This document shows positions 55,601 to 63,517 of a stretch of 64,000 nt of DNA, one piece after another; positions within the stretch are counted from its first letter, which is position 1; each line of letters begins with the position of its first letter. Both the position numbers and the translations under genes were made by a program. Under the pieces are notes generated by a model, which was not told the DNA's origin, ran no database searches, and worked only from the letters and a program-made list of their open reading frames with translations. The stretch is from Danio rerio (Eukaryota; Chordata; Actinopteri; Cypriniformes; Danionidae): contig NC_133199.1 in the NCBI RefSeq assembly GCF_049306965.1, positions 43,382,001 to 43,446,000 of the forward strand. Reading direction: 5' to 3'.

Positions 55601-58014
55601 CCCTCCGCTATCTGTGGACACTTCTAAAACAGCAGCACAAAGAGAAGAAATCAGTGCGTTGAAGATTTGTCCAATGTATTATTGAGCCTTTCTAATTTAA
55701 ACAGTCAGGTAGGGCTACTTTGAGTGTGAAGAGCAGGTAATAACCCTCTCTACTCCAGTGTTGCGAATGCATTTTGCTGATCTAACAGACACAGCGCAAC
55801 TCCTTGTTGCAGGTCAAAATGAACCTATTTAATGTTAAACTAAATGCATTTCTCCACGGATTATTGAAAACTAACAGGAGCAAATAGTCTTGGAGAAAGT
55901 TTTTCGAGTTGTCATGAACGCGACACAGTTTGAACTGTAATAAACGGAGAATGATCGACAGGCGCAGCTGAGGGAAGCGCTAAACTGAACATGAATTTAA
56001 TCAATTGAATATTCATCTGTGCTTCACATTAAACTAAAGAAGGGCTTCATGCGTACATGACAACTTTCTAGTGCCTCATATTATGCTACGTTCACAGCTT
56101 TTGTTGGCTTATAAATTACACTGAAGATATTGAATGCGTAAGATCGGATTTGGATTGGTTCCAGCTGACCGATACCTGATCCAGCAAAAATGTGCCTGAA
56201 TGCTTTAGACTCTTTCAGGCCTTTAAAACAAATGCGAATGATAAACTTTCATTGTATTTCAGTGAATTCATTCAAGTCGTTCTATTGCAAAAACTGTAAG
56301 AAGATGTAGTACAGGGTACATATTTCCCGGGTTCTCAAAAATGTAGCCCTGGGCACATAATGCAATGAGCCTGGGTTGTTTTTCTGACCATTTCACTATT
56401 TCTGTTTTGATCAGCCGAATAACATGTCTAAAAAAACATTTATTCACAGGACCGACTTCAGCACGCTCACCAAAGGCCACTGTTAACAAAATGAACATAA
56501 CTGTGAGCTGGGAAGCTCCAGCTGACTCTGTAGGGGCTAGGATTAATTATACAGTCAAGTATCATACGCCTTTTTGGAATGAAGATTATACATTAAATAC
56601 CAGTGACACACATCTTACCTTTCCTAATTTAAGAAGTGGAACAACATATGACTTTAATATCACAGTTGTGGCGGGTAATTTGACGAGTAATCCAGTCAGC
56701 ACTTCTGCACAAACAGGTAAAGAAACTGCGTTTGATGTGTTCTGAAGCTACATTTGGATTTATTGTGTTATGATTGCTACTCGACACTCTTAAGATTTTT
56801 TTGTTGAGACACTGTGAATATGTCAGCCAATTGTTCGCACTTTTATTGATGTTTAAATTGTTTGATTTTTCAGAGCCTGTGAAGAAGATGCTGAGCTTGG
56901 TAATGCTGTGTTCCTCTGCAAATAAACTTGAGTGTGCAACGAACACAACTCAGGAAGAGCTGTACAGTAAGGTGAGGAATATTTCAATGACTACAGCCTG
57001 TTCAAAACAACTTCATATTAGGGATATAACCATTCACCTCACGATGCCAATCTCACGATTTAGTCACGATTTTTTAACAAAATTATTTTGAGACAAATAA
57101 TTGCCTTGAATTTTATCTCAAACGCTGCACCATTTATTTACAAGTAAACTCATTTTTGCAATAACTAAACTGGGATTTTAAAACAAAATCCAAAAAATGA
57201 AAGTGAATAATACAAACTAAAGAAGACTCTTTAATAGTGCTGACTGATGTCGACCACTTTGCCATCATACGATGTCTAATGTGAAACATCCCGATGGACG
57301 ATGGCACCGTCATTGTTGTAATTTAGGAATAATTAATTAATCCATAATTAATTTACTATTCGTAGCCTACCGTTTAAACTACCTGACCCGCATGCTCTTT
57401 GTTTTACTTATAACTATAGGGCCAAACAGAATCTGCTGACATTTTTCTGTGGAAGATTTTGTAATAAATCTGCGGATTTATGCAGAATGATTTTGGGAGT
57501 ATCATTACTACAAACTTAATATATTAAATAAAAAATAATACATTGATTTATTGTTTACAATACATATCCATTTCGGTCAACTTATTTGGTAAACAAAACA
57601 AGTCTCTAATATAATATAGCCATTAAAAGACTGAAAATATTACCTTACAAACTGGATTGTAAATAAATTGAATGAACGATCTATATAGTGTTTTCTATAT
57701 ATCATGCTAACATGTGTTTTGTTTGAGTAATCACATTTGCATATACATAAAATATTCAGCTGTACACTTTTATAACTTTAAAGCTTGACGACAATGAACA
57801 TTAGCATTAAAGTTATTAGAATCATGATTTTTATTACCAAAACTTATTTTAAAATGTAGTAATTATCCTTTTTATCCCAAATTCTCCATCTAAAAACAAC
57901 AATAAGCACACAAATGAAATCTCTTTTACTGTCTTTCAGTTGTACAATCTAACTGCGGGAAAACTGGACGGCGTTTACTGGAAGCTGAAATGGGTTGACA
58001 GAAAGAATCATTAG
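37862..58014 (+). CDS. Lectin/fibronectin-III protein: SP + split CTLD + 5 FN3, nine exons
   Basis: This gene was reconstructed from splice sites and phase. The exons are 37862-37892, 41455-42156, 45630-45884, 47450-47713, 50276-50572, 53055-53312, 56450-56716, 56874-56971 and 57940-58014. They sum to 2,247 bases, that is 748 residues and a stop. The order is signal peptide (1-16), C-type-lectin-like domain (about 17-244) with an internal Thr-rich insertion (about 99-216), FN3 domains at about 245-329, 330-417, 418-516, 517-602 and 603-691, and a 57-residue C-terminal module. Introns 1 to 7 are all phase 1. There are many N-glycosylation sequons. I see no transmembrane segment or cytoplasmic domain, so as read it is secreted; an alternative 3' end could change that. 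FN3 repeats of this style occur in receptor-type tyrosine phosphatases, but no phosphatase exon is present. I do not recognise the gene by name. Confidence 0.82.
37952..38245. mobile_element. TTAA-flanked MITE in intron 1
   Basis: TTAAAGGGATCGTTCACCCC at the left and, reversed, TTAACAGGACAGTTCACCCA at the right, both with TTAA borders, 294 bp long. Its interior (aagaagatattttgaagaaa, ctatggaagtcaatgg) matches the most common zebrafish MITE of this type that I recognise. Confidence 0.85.
38828..39205 (+). repeat. Retroposon 3' part (LINE/SINE-type tail) in intron 1
   Basis: The segment ends aagctgctttgacacaatct, then acattgtaaaagcgctatac, aaataaagctgaattgaatt and a short tandem tail. This is the typical 3' tail of fish non-LTR retroposons. 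The upstream part is shared by the same family as far as I can tell. Confidence 0.6.
39210..40320. other. Intron 1, AT-rich, no exon seen
   Basis: I found no phase-compatible exon and no named repeat in this stretch. Confidence 0.4.
40327..40550. mobile_element. Foldback MITE in intron 1
   Basis: The left arm, from ggtgctcactgcagagccat to gagctctcgctcctcctt, is matched in inverse by the right arm, from aggaggagcgagagctcatg to ggctctgcagtgagcacc. The arms are about 65-70 bases with a short spacer. It has no coding content. Confidence 0.85.
40674..40930. repeat. Fragments of two dispersed repeats
   Basis: 40674-40800 (ccaacacaggcccattatga…) matches the terminal sequence of the larger element at 53352. 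40873-40925 is the widespread fish retroposon piece catttagcagacgcttttat-ccaaagcgacttac. Confidence 0.5.
41455..42156 (+). CDS. Exon 2: C-type-lectin-like domain with Thr-rich insertion
   Basis: The N-terminal part has YYPQSNNITWDKARLYCQQC, then the LTTITS strand, DYWIGLRR (the WIGL motif) and WSKWSNEDPVTYQNW. This is the first two thirds of a CTLD. The C-terminal part, EDSCVVLLSFGMWKEKVCN followed by RPFICY, is the last third. Between them lie about 118 residues. The first Thr-rich stretch is TSTTTITTTSTSTPTTTT. A non-repetitive stretch with CPILVDILDCLNMTYKDLES follows, and then a second Thr/Ser/Pro-rich stretch. The Ca-binding EPN/QPD loop and the WND motif are absent (WKE instead), so calcium-dependent sugar binding is unlikely. 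The exon ends in donor gtgagt, phase 1. Confidence 0.85.
42222..42446 (+). repeat. DANA-type SINE, 3'-truncated, in intron 2
   Basis: It begins gcatgatcgcctcacagcaa and includes gtgtggagtttgtatgttct, gggtgtttccca and then stops. The (GAAT)n tail is missing. It lies 66 bases after exon 2, so the exon 2 frame reads on into it if not spliced. Confidence 0.75.
42620..42800. repeat. Dispersed repeat fragment
   Basis: Words such as gcgttttccaaaaccatcgt, tagccaactaaggttgcaag and gcgtttcccaaatgcatcgt are typical of a zebrafish DNA-transposon-derived repeat. Only a fragment is present. Confidence 0.4.
42810..44750. other. Intron 2, AT-rich, with one direct repeat pair
   Basis: I see no exon. A block of about 85 bases around 43797-43880 recurs around 44517-44600 (aacaaaataacttaagataa / aacaaaataacttacaataa). 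This is either the two ends of an element or a local duplication. Confidence 0.4.
44755..45000. mobile_element. Fragment of a hAT-like repeat
   Basis: It starts ctgcgttcacaccagtagcg and contains acttgacattgaaat-like words (gttaagtcaatgcaaag, cacgcgaatcgcttgaaatg) of a common zebrafish non-autonomous element. The right end is unclear. Confidence 0.4.
45630..45884 (+). CDS. Exon 3: FN3 domain 1
   Basis: 85 residues with acceptor tttccatag and donor gtgagt, phase 1-1. It reads DRFFGQINYFNVMKNNVSLS then WSAGPSAKNISHYRVEITG, with GNLTSGTLYRAQVFPVKCG as the G-strand side. The conserved Trp of the B strand, the Tyr of the C strand and the L/SGT-Y pattern are all there. Several sequons (NVS, NIS, NQT, NKT, NLT) suggest heavy N-glycosylation. 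Confidence 0.85.
46140..47230. repeat. Minisatellite in intron 3, unit about 85-90 bp
   Basis: About 13 tandem copies of a unit containing aaacagctgatggagtatac, actaacctgcacattattca, gacactagatggtgccaaac and agccaaaaacacaaagctga. The middle copies (46590-46800) are nearly identical, the outer ones more diverged, which is typical of unequal crossing-over. Confidence 0.93.
47450..47713 (+). CDS. Exon 4: FN3 domain 2
   Basis: 88 residues, acceptor ctcttgtag, donor gtaagt, phase 1-1. It reads LPSAVMNLTVLNVTTVSAFL then SWNKPDGNQDFYLVIVEDL, with ITDLTPGVLYNFTVFAVV. It has the FN3 B-strand Trp and the LTPG-Y motif. Two cysteines (CPNKQC) sit close together in the E-F region. Confidence 0.88.
48084..48405 (+). 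repeat. DANA-type SINE in intron 4
   Basis: Starts catggtggctcagtggttag, then the conserved body (ggtttcctccggatgctcga, cagtactgggttgcagctgg) and ggcgggttcatttcgctgtg. A tRNA-like head is recognisable. Confidence 0.82.
48593..48807 (+). repeat. Rearranged DANA-type SINE in intron 4
   Basis: The head is gggcggcacggtggcccagt and the tail gactaagccgaaggatgaaa then atgaatga. The middle of the body is missing or replaced. Confidence 0.65.
49062..49222. repeat. (TATAA)n-type AT repeat in intron 4
   Basis: A run of imperfect ATAAT/ATATAAT units. Confidence 0.9.
49585..50045. repeat. (TTTA)n low-complexity tract in intron 4
   Basis: About 460 bases built almost entirely of TTTA/TTTTTA. Long open frames rich in Tyr, Leu, Phe and Ile across it are artefacts of the repeat. 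Confidence 0.96.
50276..50572 (+). CDS. Exon 5: FN3 domain 3
   Basis: 99 residues, acceptor tttttcag, donor gtaagt, phase 1-1. It reads NPSEVKNLKTGNNESNAIEA then TWENPNGYHSSFNVCIKEL, with MTALSSGTQYCLCVTALINS. It carries a Cys-rich insertion (SECNCNEGSCN) between strands, and additional cysteines in the F strand (YCLCV), so an intradomain disulfide is likely. Confidence 0.88.
51130..51850. repeat. Tandem repeat in intron 5, unit about 110 bp
   Basis: Six to seven copies of a unit with ataactagttaatagatcat, taataaactgttagttattg, agttataaatgacttgttaa and ataatagttaatagtttaat. An inverted end (aactttaaaataacgtccca near 51897, matching gggacgttattctaaagttg near 51831) closes the array. Confidence 0.9.
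52147..52898. mobile_element. Non-autonomous TIR element in intron 5
   Basis: The left end catacctgtcaacattggg and the right end aggagggttgacaggtatg are inverted repeats. The inner part has phrases such as tctcccggaaattg and gggagaatcctgggaaaaac typical of a zebrafish hAT-type element. It contains a strong internal palindrome at 52256-52348. No transposase is seen. Confidence 0.75.
53055..53312 (+). CDS. Exon 6: FN3 domain 4
   Basis: 86 residues, acceptor tctcctacag, donor gtgagt, phase 1-1. It reads LPNTVSITSLVTYSTSMSVN then WTIEGKYTKFHVKIETTDF, with NFASLMAAVRYTITIITFN. It is the most diverged of the five but keeps the Trp, the Tyr of the F strand and the overall length. Confidence 0.83.
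53352..56378. mobile_element. Large TIR element, about 3 kb, in intron 6
   Basis: The left end (ccaacacaggcttattggga … gtgtccagggatactttttg … agaaccgataaatatgtact) is matched in inverse by the right end (agtacagggtacatatttcc … gggttctcaaaaatgtagcc … ctgggcacataatgcaatga). The arms are about 75 bases. No transposase frame is recognisable, and the interior holds other repeat-like blocks, for example a hAT-like block around 55010-55095. The family is not named with confidence. Confidence 0.65.
56450..56716 (+). CDS. Exon 7: FN3 domain 5
   Basis: 89 residues, acceptor tattcacag, donor gtaaag, phase 1-1. It reads RPTSARSPKATVNKMNITVS then WEAPADSVGARINYTVKYH, and FPNLRSGTTYDFNITVVAGN. It is the most canonical FN3 of the series, with W, Y, L/RSGT-Y and sequons NIT, NYT and NTS. 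Confidence 0.9.
56874..56971 (+). CDS. Exon 8: C-terminal module, first half
   Basis: It encodes EPVKKMLSLVMLCSSANKLE then CATNTTQEELYSK, with acceptor gatttttcag and donor gtgagg, ending in phase 0. The strand-like KKMLSLVMLCS followed by a helix-like TTQEELYSK resembles the small C-terminal beta-alpha-beta module of some fish lectin-domain proteins. That comparison is from memory. Confidence 0.7.
57020..57930. other. Intron 8, AT-rich with repeat debris
   Basis: A transposon-like block (57030-57320, with atcccgatggacgatggcac) and AT-rich sequence. No exon is seen. Confidence 0.35.
57940..58014 (+). CDS. Exon 9: C-terminal module, second half, and stop
   Basis: It encodes LYNLTAGKLDGVYWKLKWVD then RKNH and TAG, after acceptor tgtctttcag. 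Joined to exon 8 in phase 0 it gives EELYSKLYNLTAGKLDGVYW, a smooth helix-to-strand continuation, which supports the join. No hydrophobic anchor or GPI-type tail follows. Confidence 0.7.
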   Translation: MYNLTAGKLDGVYWKLKWVDRKNH

Positions 58015-58560
58015 CTCAGTTCTCAAAGCTGAAACTAGGTCTGAAAAACACCCTATTCATCCTGTCACATTTGTTTTCATTAACACTTGTAATATGGATA
58101 ATTCACCTAAAAAAAATAATAATAATGGAATATATGAAGAGTTCAGATGCAAAAACCCGTGCCGTCTGAAATTTCCATATAAAATATAAACATTCCATAT
58201 AAACATTTTTCTCAACCTTATTTGTTTATGTTGGGATATTTCACTTTAAAGACCAGGAAAAGGACTTATTCTTTGCCATAAAAGTGATATTACAGAACAT
58301 GCACACAGGAGCACGATAAAAATTTTCATTTTAGAGGAAAATTTCTGACGGCATTTAGAGGTTTTTGCATCTAAACTCTTCATAAATAGTCCTATAATGC
58401 AGCATACCTTACTTTATTCCTGACCACTAAAGGAGATTTTTATTTATGTTTGTCTTGCACGTGTTTATCAAGACTGTAAACAAGTTATGTTCATTATCAG
58501 TTCTTTGTTTTGCTGTGTTTACAGTTGAGTTGTGTTTTGCAGTAAACGCTAGATGGGTTA
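58015..58560. other. Likely 3' UTR of the lectin/FN3 gene
   Basis: This follows the stop codon directly. I find no consensus AATAAA close by, so the transcript end is not placed. Confidence 0.35.
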
Positions 58561-60719
58561 TTAAAGATGCAGTAGGTGGTGGTCTTCAGAAACTTGTGTT
58601 GTTGTGCTGGCTGAAAGTCTCTTCACAGTCCACTAGTAATGATTAAAGTAAATGATCTAAGTGTGGTTATATGTATTTTTATATTCTGGATGAGGCAGAA
58701 GACTAAAAAATGTTCATCCAATTAAATAGAGTTGGGCCGATAATTGTGATAAGTGGCCCAAACTGTCTGTCAGCGAATGTAGATTTGTAGAAATCAGAAG
58801 AGACAATCACAGTGCTGAAAACAAATGCTGAATCAAAACTTTGTTCATTCCTGAATCAAAATTGGAGTGAGTTTTGACCGCTGGAGGAAGGACGACTCCA
58901 TGGCTGAAGGATTTCTTTTAGACAGGTCATCTTCTGTTTTAAAACTATTTTAGTCACACAGAGCTGATGTAGATTGTGTTGTTATGAATGGGTTATATGC
59001 ACAGAAGTGTTGTTCAGCCACTGAAATGTCTTGGTGAAAGATTGATGTGACTATTTTCAGTTTTATAAGGTCCTTTTATAGCCCATTTCCACTGAGTGTT
59101 ACGGTAGGGTACTGTTCGGTTTGCTTTTATGGCCGTTTTCTCTATCAAAGGGTACCTAAAAGTGAACCGTACCATACCACTTTTTGGTCACCCTTTGCAA
59201 AGGGTACCAACAAGCCCAAAGAGTACCATAAGGCGGAGCTAGATGCGCAGATGAATGCTATTGGTTATCAGAGATACGTCACTCGCAAAAGCAAGAGAAT
59301 AAAAACAAAGGAAGCGCCATTTTTAAAAACACAGCAGAGACATTACACCGTAATACTATATATAGTATATACATATAATAACAAGCTATGGTCGACCTGA
59401 GCTCAAACAAACCTTGTTGTCAAGAGTAAGAACAACAAAATCTGCCGTGTCCTGTTGTTGTTTTAGATGGCCGTCTAGTCCGAGCAGATTCATTTTCTCT
59501 AGATAGCTTATCTATATTTAAAATAACAAACATTTTTGAGCTCATATTAATAACGTGCATGTGATTATTGAAGAGCTCTGATATCCGATCCTTTCAGAAG
59601 GAGACAGACGTGAGAGTGAAGCACGAAAAAACAAAGGAGAAGCCAGAAATAACAGCAGCAAATAATGCTTCTGCAATCTAAAACATGATCAAACTGCCTT
59701 GTGTAACTATTATAATCACCTTTTGGACTATTATGAACTCGAGAATGACGGAATTACTCTCTAACAGAGGTTACATGTGCTGCTGAAGATTCACAGATGA
59801 GAGGTTTGCTCAGTCTGTGAGCTATACTGTATGTTGCGTGTTGTTTTTGAACCCAAATAAGGACTAAATGTCTGCTGTGTAGTTTTTCTGTAATTGGTAA
59901 CATATCAGAGACTGAATGGGTCTGTGTGTGTTCATAAAGGTTGCATTTATTTATTTATTTTATATAATTGCAGACGTTACAGTAGGCTATTTTGCATCAT
60001 TGATCTTCATACAGCTTTACTGTAGACATTTCCTCGATTAAAAATGACGTCGTCTGAAACTTTGTCGTACACCAAGCCCACCAAAAGATACCCTTTTGGC
60101 AGAGGAAATGCAAGCTTGATAAAGGTGACCCATACCGACCCGTACTGTACCTCTCAGTGGAAACGGGCCATTTCAGCATCGATAATGTAGATTTATTTTT
60201 AGTTTAACAACAAAACATCAGTAAATAGCTCTATTCTGCCTAGCCTCCTTTACTGAGCTGAAGATGGTTTTATATTCACAGTGGGTCATTTCTGAACAAT
60301 GACAGCCTGTGATGTGCTCCCTGTAGTGTTCACCGCTACTCTCAATATTGAAATAGCATGTCAGTATGGCTCAGTAATGAGTGTAATTCCTGCACGCCGC
60401 TGGCCATACAGTAAGCATACAGTAGTCGCTTTAGGACGAAGTGTGTGAGAGAGTGAGACCAGTGATCCTTGCAAGTTCTGCTACACAACTGAAACATGCT
60501 TGATATAATACAGTTTTCATTGGGAATTGTAGTATTATAAAGCACTGTAAAGTTTTCTAACTGGCGGATGACATGATCTAGTAAGTTGTCTACTGTCGTC
60601 TTTACGGTGCGCGTTCATGATTTTAGGAGGCGTGGCTTTGGTAGACAGGGGAAGGACTGTGTTTTCAAATCTAGTATGTTAATGGTTTGTATTTTGGCTG
60701 ATCACCTACTGCACCTTTC
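58561..60719. mobile_element. TIR element with GATGCAGTAGGTG ends, hosting a second element
   Basis: The left end ttaaagatgcagtaggtggt is matched in inverse by the right end atcacctactgcacctttc. A TTAA stands at the left border only. The 2.16-kb length is explained in part by the element nested at 59079-60172. No transposase is seen. Confidence 0.6.
59079..60172. mobile_element. Non-autonomous TIR element nested in the previous one
   Basis: The left end tagcccatttccactgagtg then tacggtagggtactgttcgg is matched in inverse by the right end gacccgtactgtacctctca then gtggaaacgggccat. Its termini are of the GGCCCGTTTCCACTGA type common in zebrafish. It is about 1.1 kb without a protein. Confidence 0.75.
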
Positions 60720-61111
60720 AGGAACTCTTCTTCATTTACAGTGTTTTGGCAAGGCAAAATTGCCAGCAAGTTACTACATATAAATATAAATATATAAATA
60801 ATAACAATTATAACAGAGGCCGGCACTAAACTTTTAAAAAGATGCAGAAGTGACACATAATGGGTTTTATTAAAGCATCTGTTTGTCATAATTCAAGTTA
60901 CTTTTAGAGGTGTCTCTTTTAATAGCAAAATTCTTAGACAAAGACTACATTACCCATGATGCAATGCAGTAGACTCAACCAATCAGAGATCTGCAGTGCC
61001 AAAAAATGTCCTTAGCTGGACTCAATCAAATATGTAGTGTCTAGAGATGACCAAAAGCAGCTTCTGCCATTTTAAATTGGATTAATTTATCATTAGCTCT
61101 GCAGCATGGGA

Positions 61112-61600
61112 TTGTAAGCAAGTAGGTAAGCAATGTGTATTTATATAGCACATTTATCATGTATGGCCATACACCCAAAGCACTTCACAATCATGAGGGG
61201 GGGAGGGGGGGTGTGCAGCTCCACTTGGATGATGCAACAGCAGCCACAGGACAACTGCGCCAGTGCTTCCACCAGCTATAGGGGGAGTGGAGAGACAGAG
61301 ATCCAATTCAATGCATAAGGATGATTGGGAGGCCATGATGGGTAAACCCAATAGAGGAAATTTGGCCAGGGGTTGCACTCCTACTCTTTACCAGAAGTGC
61401 CATAGGATTATTAATGAGAACAGAGAGTCAACACCTCGCATTAACATCTCATTTGAAAGACGGCGCTCACTGACCCTGCTGGCTTCACTAACACCACTGC
61501 CAACAGCAACCTAGTTTTCCCATGTGGTCTCCTTTTCAGGTACTGACCAAGCTTAGCCCTGCTTAGCTATAGTGATTAACCACTCTTGGGCATATATGAA
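61112..61600 (-). repeat. 5S-rRNA-derived SINE (SINE3-like)
   Basis: On the - strand the head reads tagctaagcagggctaagct then tggtcagtacctg and ggagaccacatgggaaaact, clearly derived from 5S rRNA (AGCTAAGCAGGG…GGTTAGTACTTGGATGGGAGACC). The body follows (gagcgccgtctttcaaatga, gtgaagtgctttgggtgtat). It ends in the tail at the low-coordinate side (tatataaatacacattgct). It is internally rearranged and carries a G-run. Confidence 0.75.
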
Positions 61601-61754
61601 CAGGTGTTTCAGTCTAATGTTAATGTATAATTTCTATGTGAATTAATGTTTTGAGTTTTTACTGCAAATGTCACAACTATAACGCTGGAATTACTCGTAT
61701 ATGTATGTATGTATGTATGTATATACATTTATATACATATATACACACACACAC

Positions 61755-62563
61755 ACAGTTGAAGTCAAATTATTCGCCCCCCTGTTTATTTTGTTCCCCA
61801 ATTTCTTTTTAACAGAGAGCAGATGTTTTCAACACATTTCTAATCATAATAGTTTTAATAACTGATTTATTTTATCTTTGTCTTGATGACTGTAAATAAT
61901 GTTTGACTAGATATTCTTTAAGACACTTCTATACAGCTTAGAGTGGCATTTAAAGGCTTAACTAGGTTAATTAGGTTAACTAGGCAGGTTAGGGTAATTA
62001 GGCAAGTTATTGTATAACGATAGTTTCTTCTGTAGAAAAAAATAAATAGCTTAAAGGGGCTAATAATATTGACTTTAAAATTGTGTTAAATATTAAAAAC
62101 TGCCTTTATTCAAGCTAAAATAAAACAAATAAGACTTTCTCCAGAAGAAAAAAATATTATAGGAAATACTGTGAAAATATTTAAAATATAGAAAATAAAT
62201 AAAAAGGGGTTAATAATTAAGCCATGTACAGAGGACAGAACAAAAGCTAAATGAATACATTTGAATGGTTATCTATTATCTTAATTATTAATTATTAGCA
62301 TGAAGGACAAACAAAAATGTAAAATAAATACATTTATATAAATAAAATGATAAAATTCTTATTTAAAAATGCAAAAAGCTAAAAAAAAAACTAATAAAAC
62401 TAATTAACTATTTTAAATATATATTAATATATATAATATAATAAATTATTATAACTAATTAAAACTATTAATTAAAACTATAAACATTTTATACAGTTCA
62501 CAGCAAATAATATAAAACTATGTGGAAATTAATATATATATATATAATTCTCACTTCAACTGT
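61755..62563. mobile_element. Non-autonomous TIR element, ACAGTTGAAGT ends
   Basis: The left end acagttgaagtcaaattatt and the right end aattctcacttcaactgt are inverted repeats. The interior (taggttaattaggttaacta, ggcaggttagggtaattagg, gcttaaaggggctaataata) is one of the most abundant zebrafish repeats. A (CA)n run abuts the left end. Confidence 0.8.
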
Positions 62564-63517
62564 ATGTTCTTCACATCAAGGTTTATAATGTTGCAAGCTC
62601 TATTTAAATAGTCCTATGACAAACATTTATAAGAAACAAACCAATATTGTAGCTAATATTGTGTGACTTAGTTTGCAGTGAAAGACATGTTTTTTTGTGT
62701 GATTTCTGATTTAGATTTCTCTCATCTACATTTATGTATTTAATAAGGAAAACAGACTTAAATCTTGCTTTTGTTATTGCTGAAGATGTGTAAATGTTTT
62801 CTGTGAAGGTTGTGTTTCGGGTTATGCATGTACAGTTTGTAGAGTATGAATATCATGTCTATAAAGGTGTGGGGAGATTAACTGCGAGATGTTTTTGAGT
62901 AGTAGTGGGATCTGATTCTCACTGTTTGTCTGTCTGTATACCTGTATTGCTTTTTTATCCTCTTGTTAAGTCGTGACGTATGGAGTACTGTTTCCGGGTT
63001 GAAGCCGCTGCTCATTTAAATTGAGAAAACATTCGCCAGTTTTTAGACCTATCACATCTTAAAGTGAATTTTATATAAGAGCATGGTGTACACGAGAGTC
63101 TTTGGACATGCTGCATCACCGAAATCAATATTTCATCAACTTATGCAAAACTAATCACTTTCTGGCCATCTGATATTAGGCATTGATAAATGTATTGTGA
63201 TGTTCGAAAAGTTTTGCAGCGCTTTTAAACGTTTATTATTACCATTTGTTGAGTCTCCCCATTCAGTTTGATCCGGAAGCCGCTTCACGTGACGTCACAC
63301 TTGACAAGTGGATAAATCGTCTTGGTATATTTTCTTGTTAATATATTTTACAGTGTGATATTTGCAATAGTTCTGTCTGTAAACGTAATTAATTATTTAG
63401 CTTGTCTTTAAAACGTGTGCAGTTATATTGTGGTGTAGGTTTATGTGTGTATTCCTGTTTTGATTTAGAGGGATTATTGTGAACTATTTTGAACTGGATT
63501 TGGGGATTGGTTTTTAT
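62564..63517. other. Intergenic, no gene supported
   Basis: A possible imperfect inverted pair (gtgacgtatggagtactgtt near 62973 and cttcacgtgacgtcacactt near 63283) may mark another short transposon. I see no coding evidence. Confidence 0.3.

Noticed and set aside
37862-58014. Naming the lectin/FN3 gene as a receptor-type tyrosine phosphatase
   Set aside because: FN3 style alone is not enough. No transmembrane or phosphatase exon is found in the window and the frame ends in its own stop.
61500-61600. A 5S rRNA gene
   Set aside because: Only part of the 5S sequence is present, it is fused to a SINE body and has many changes.
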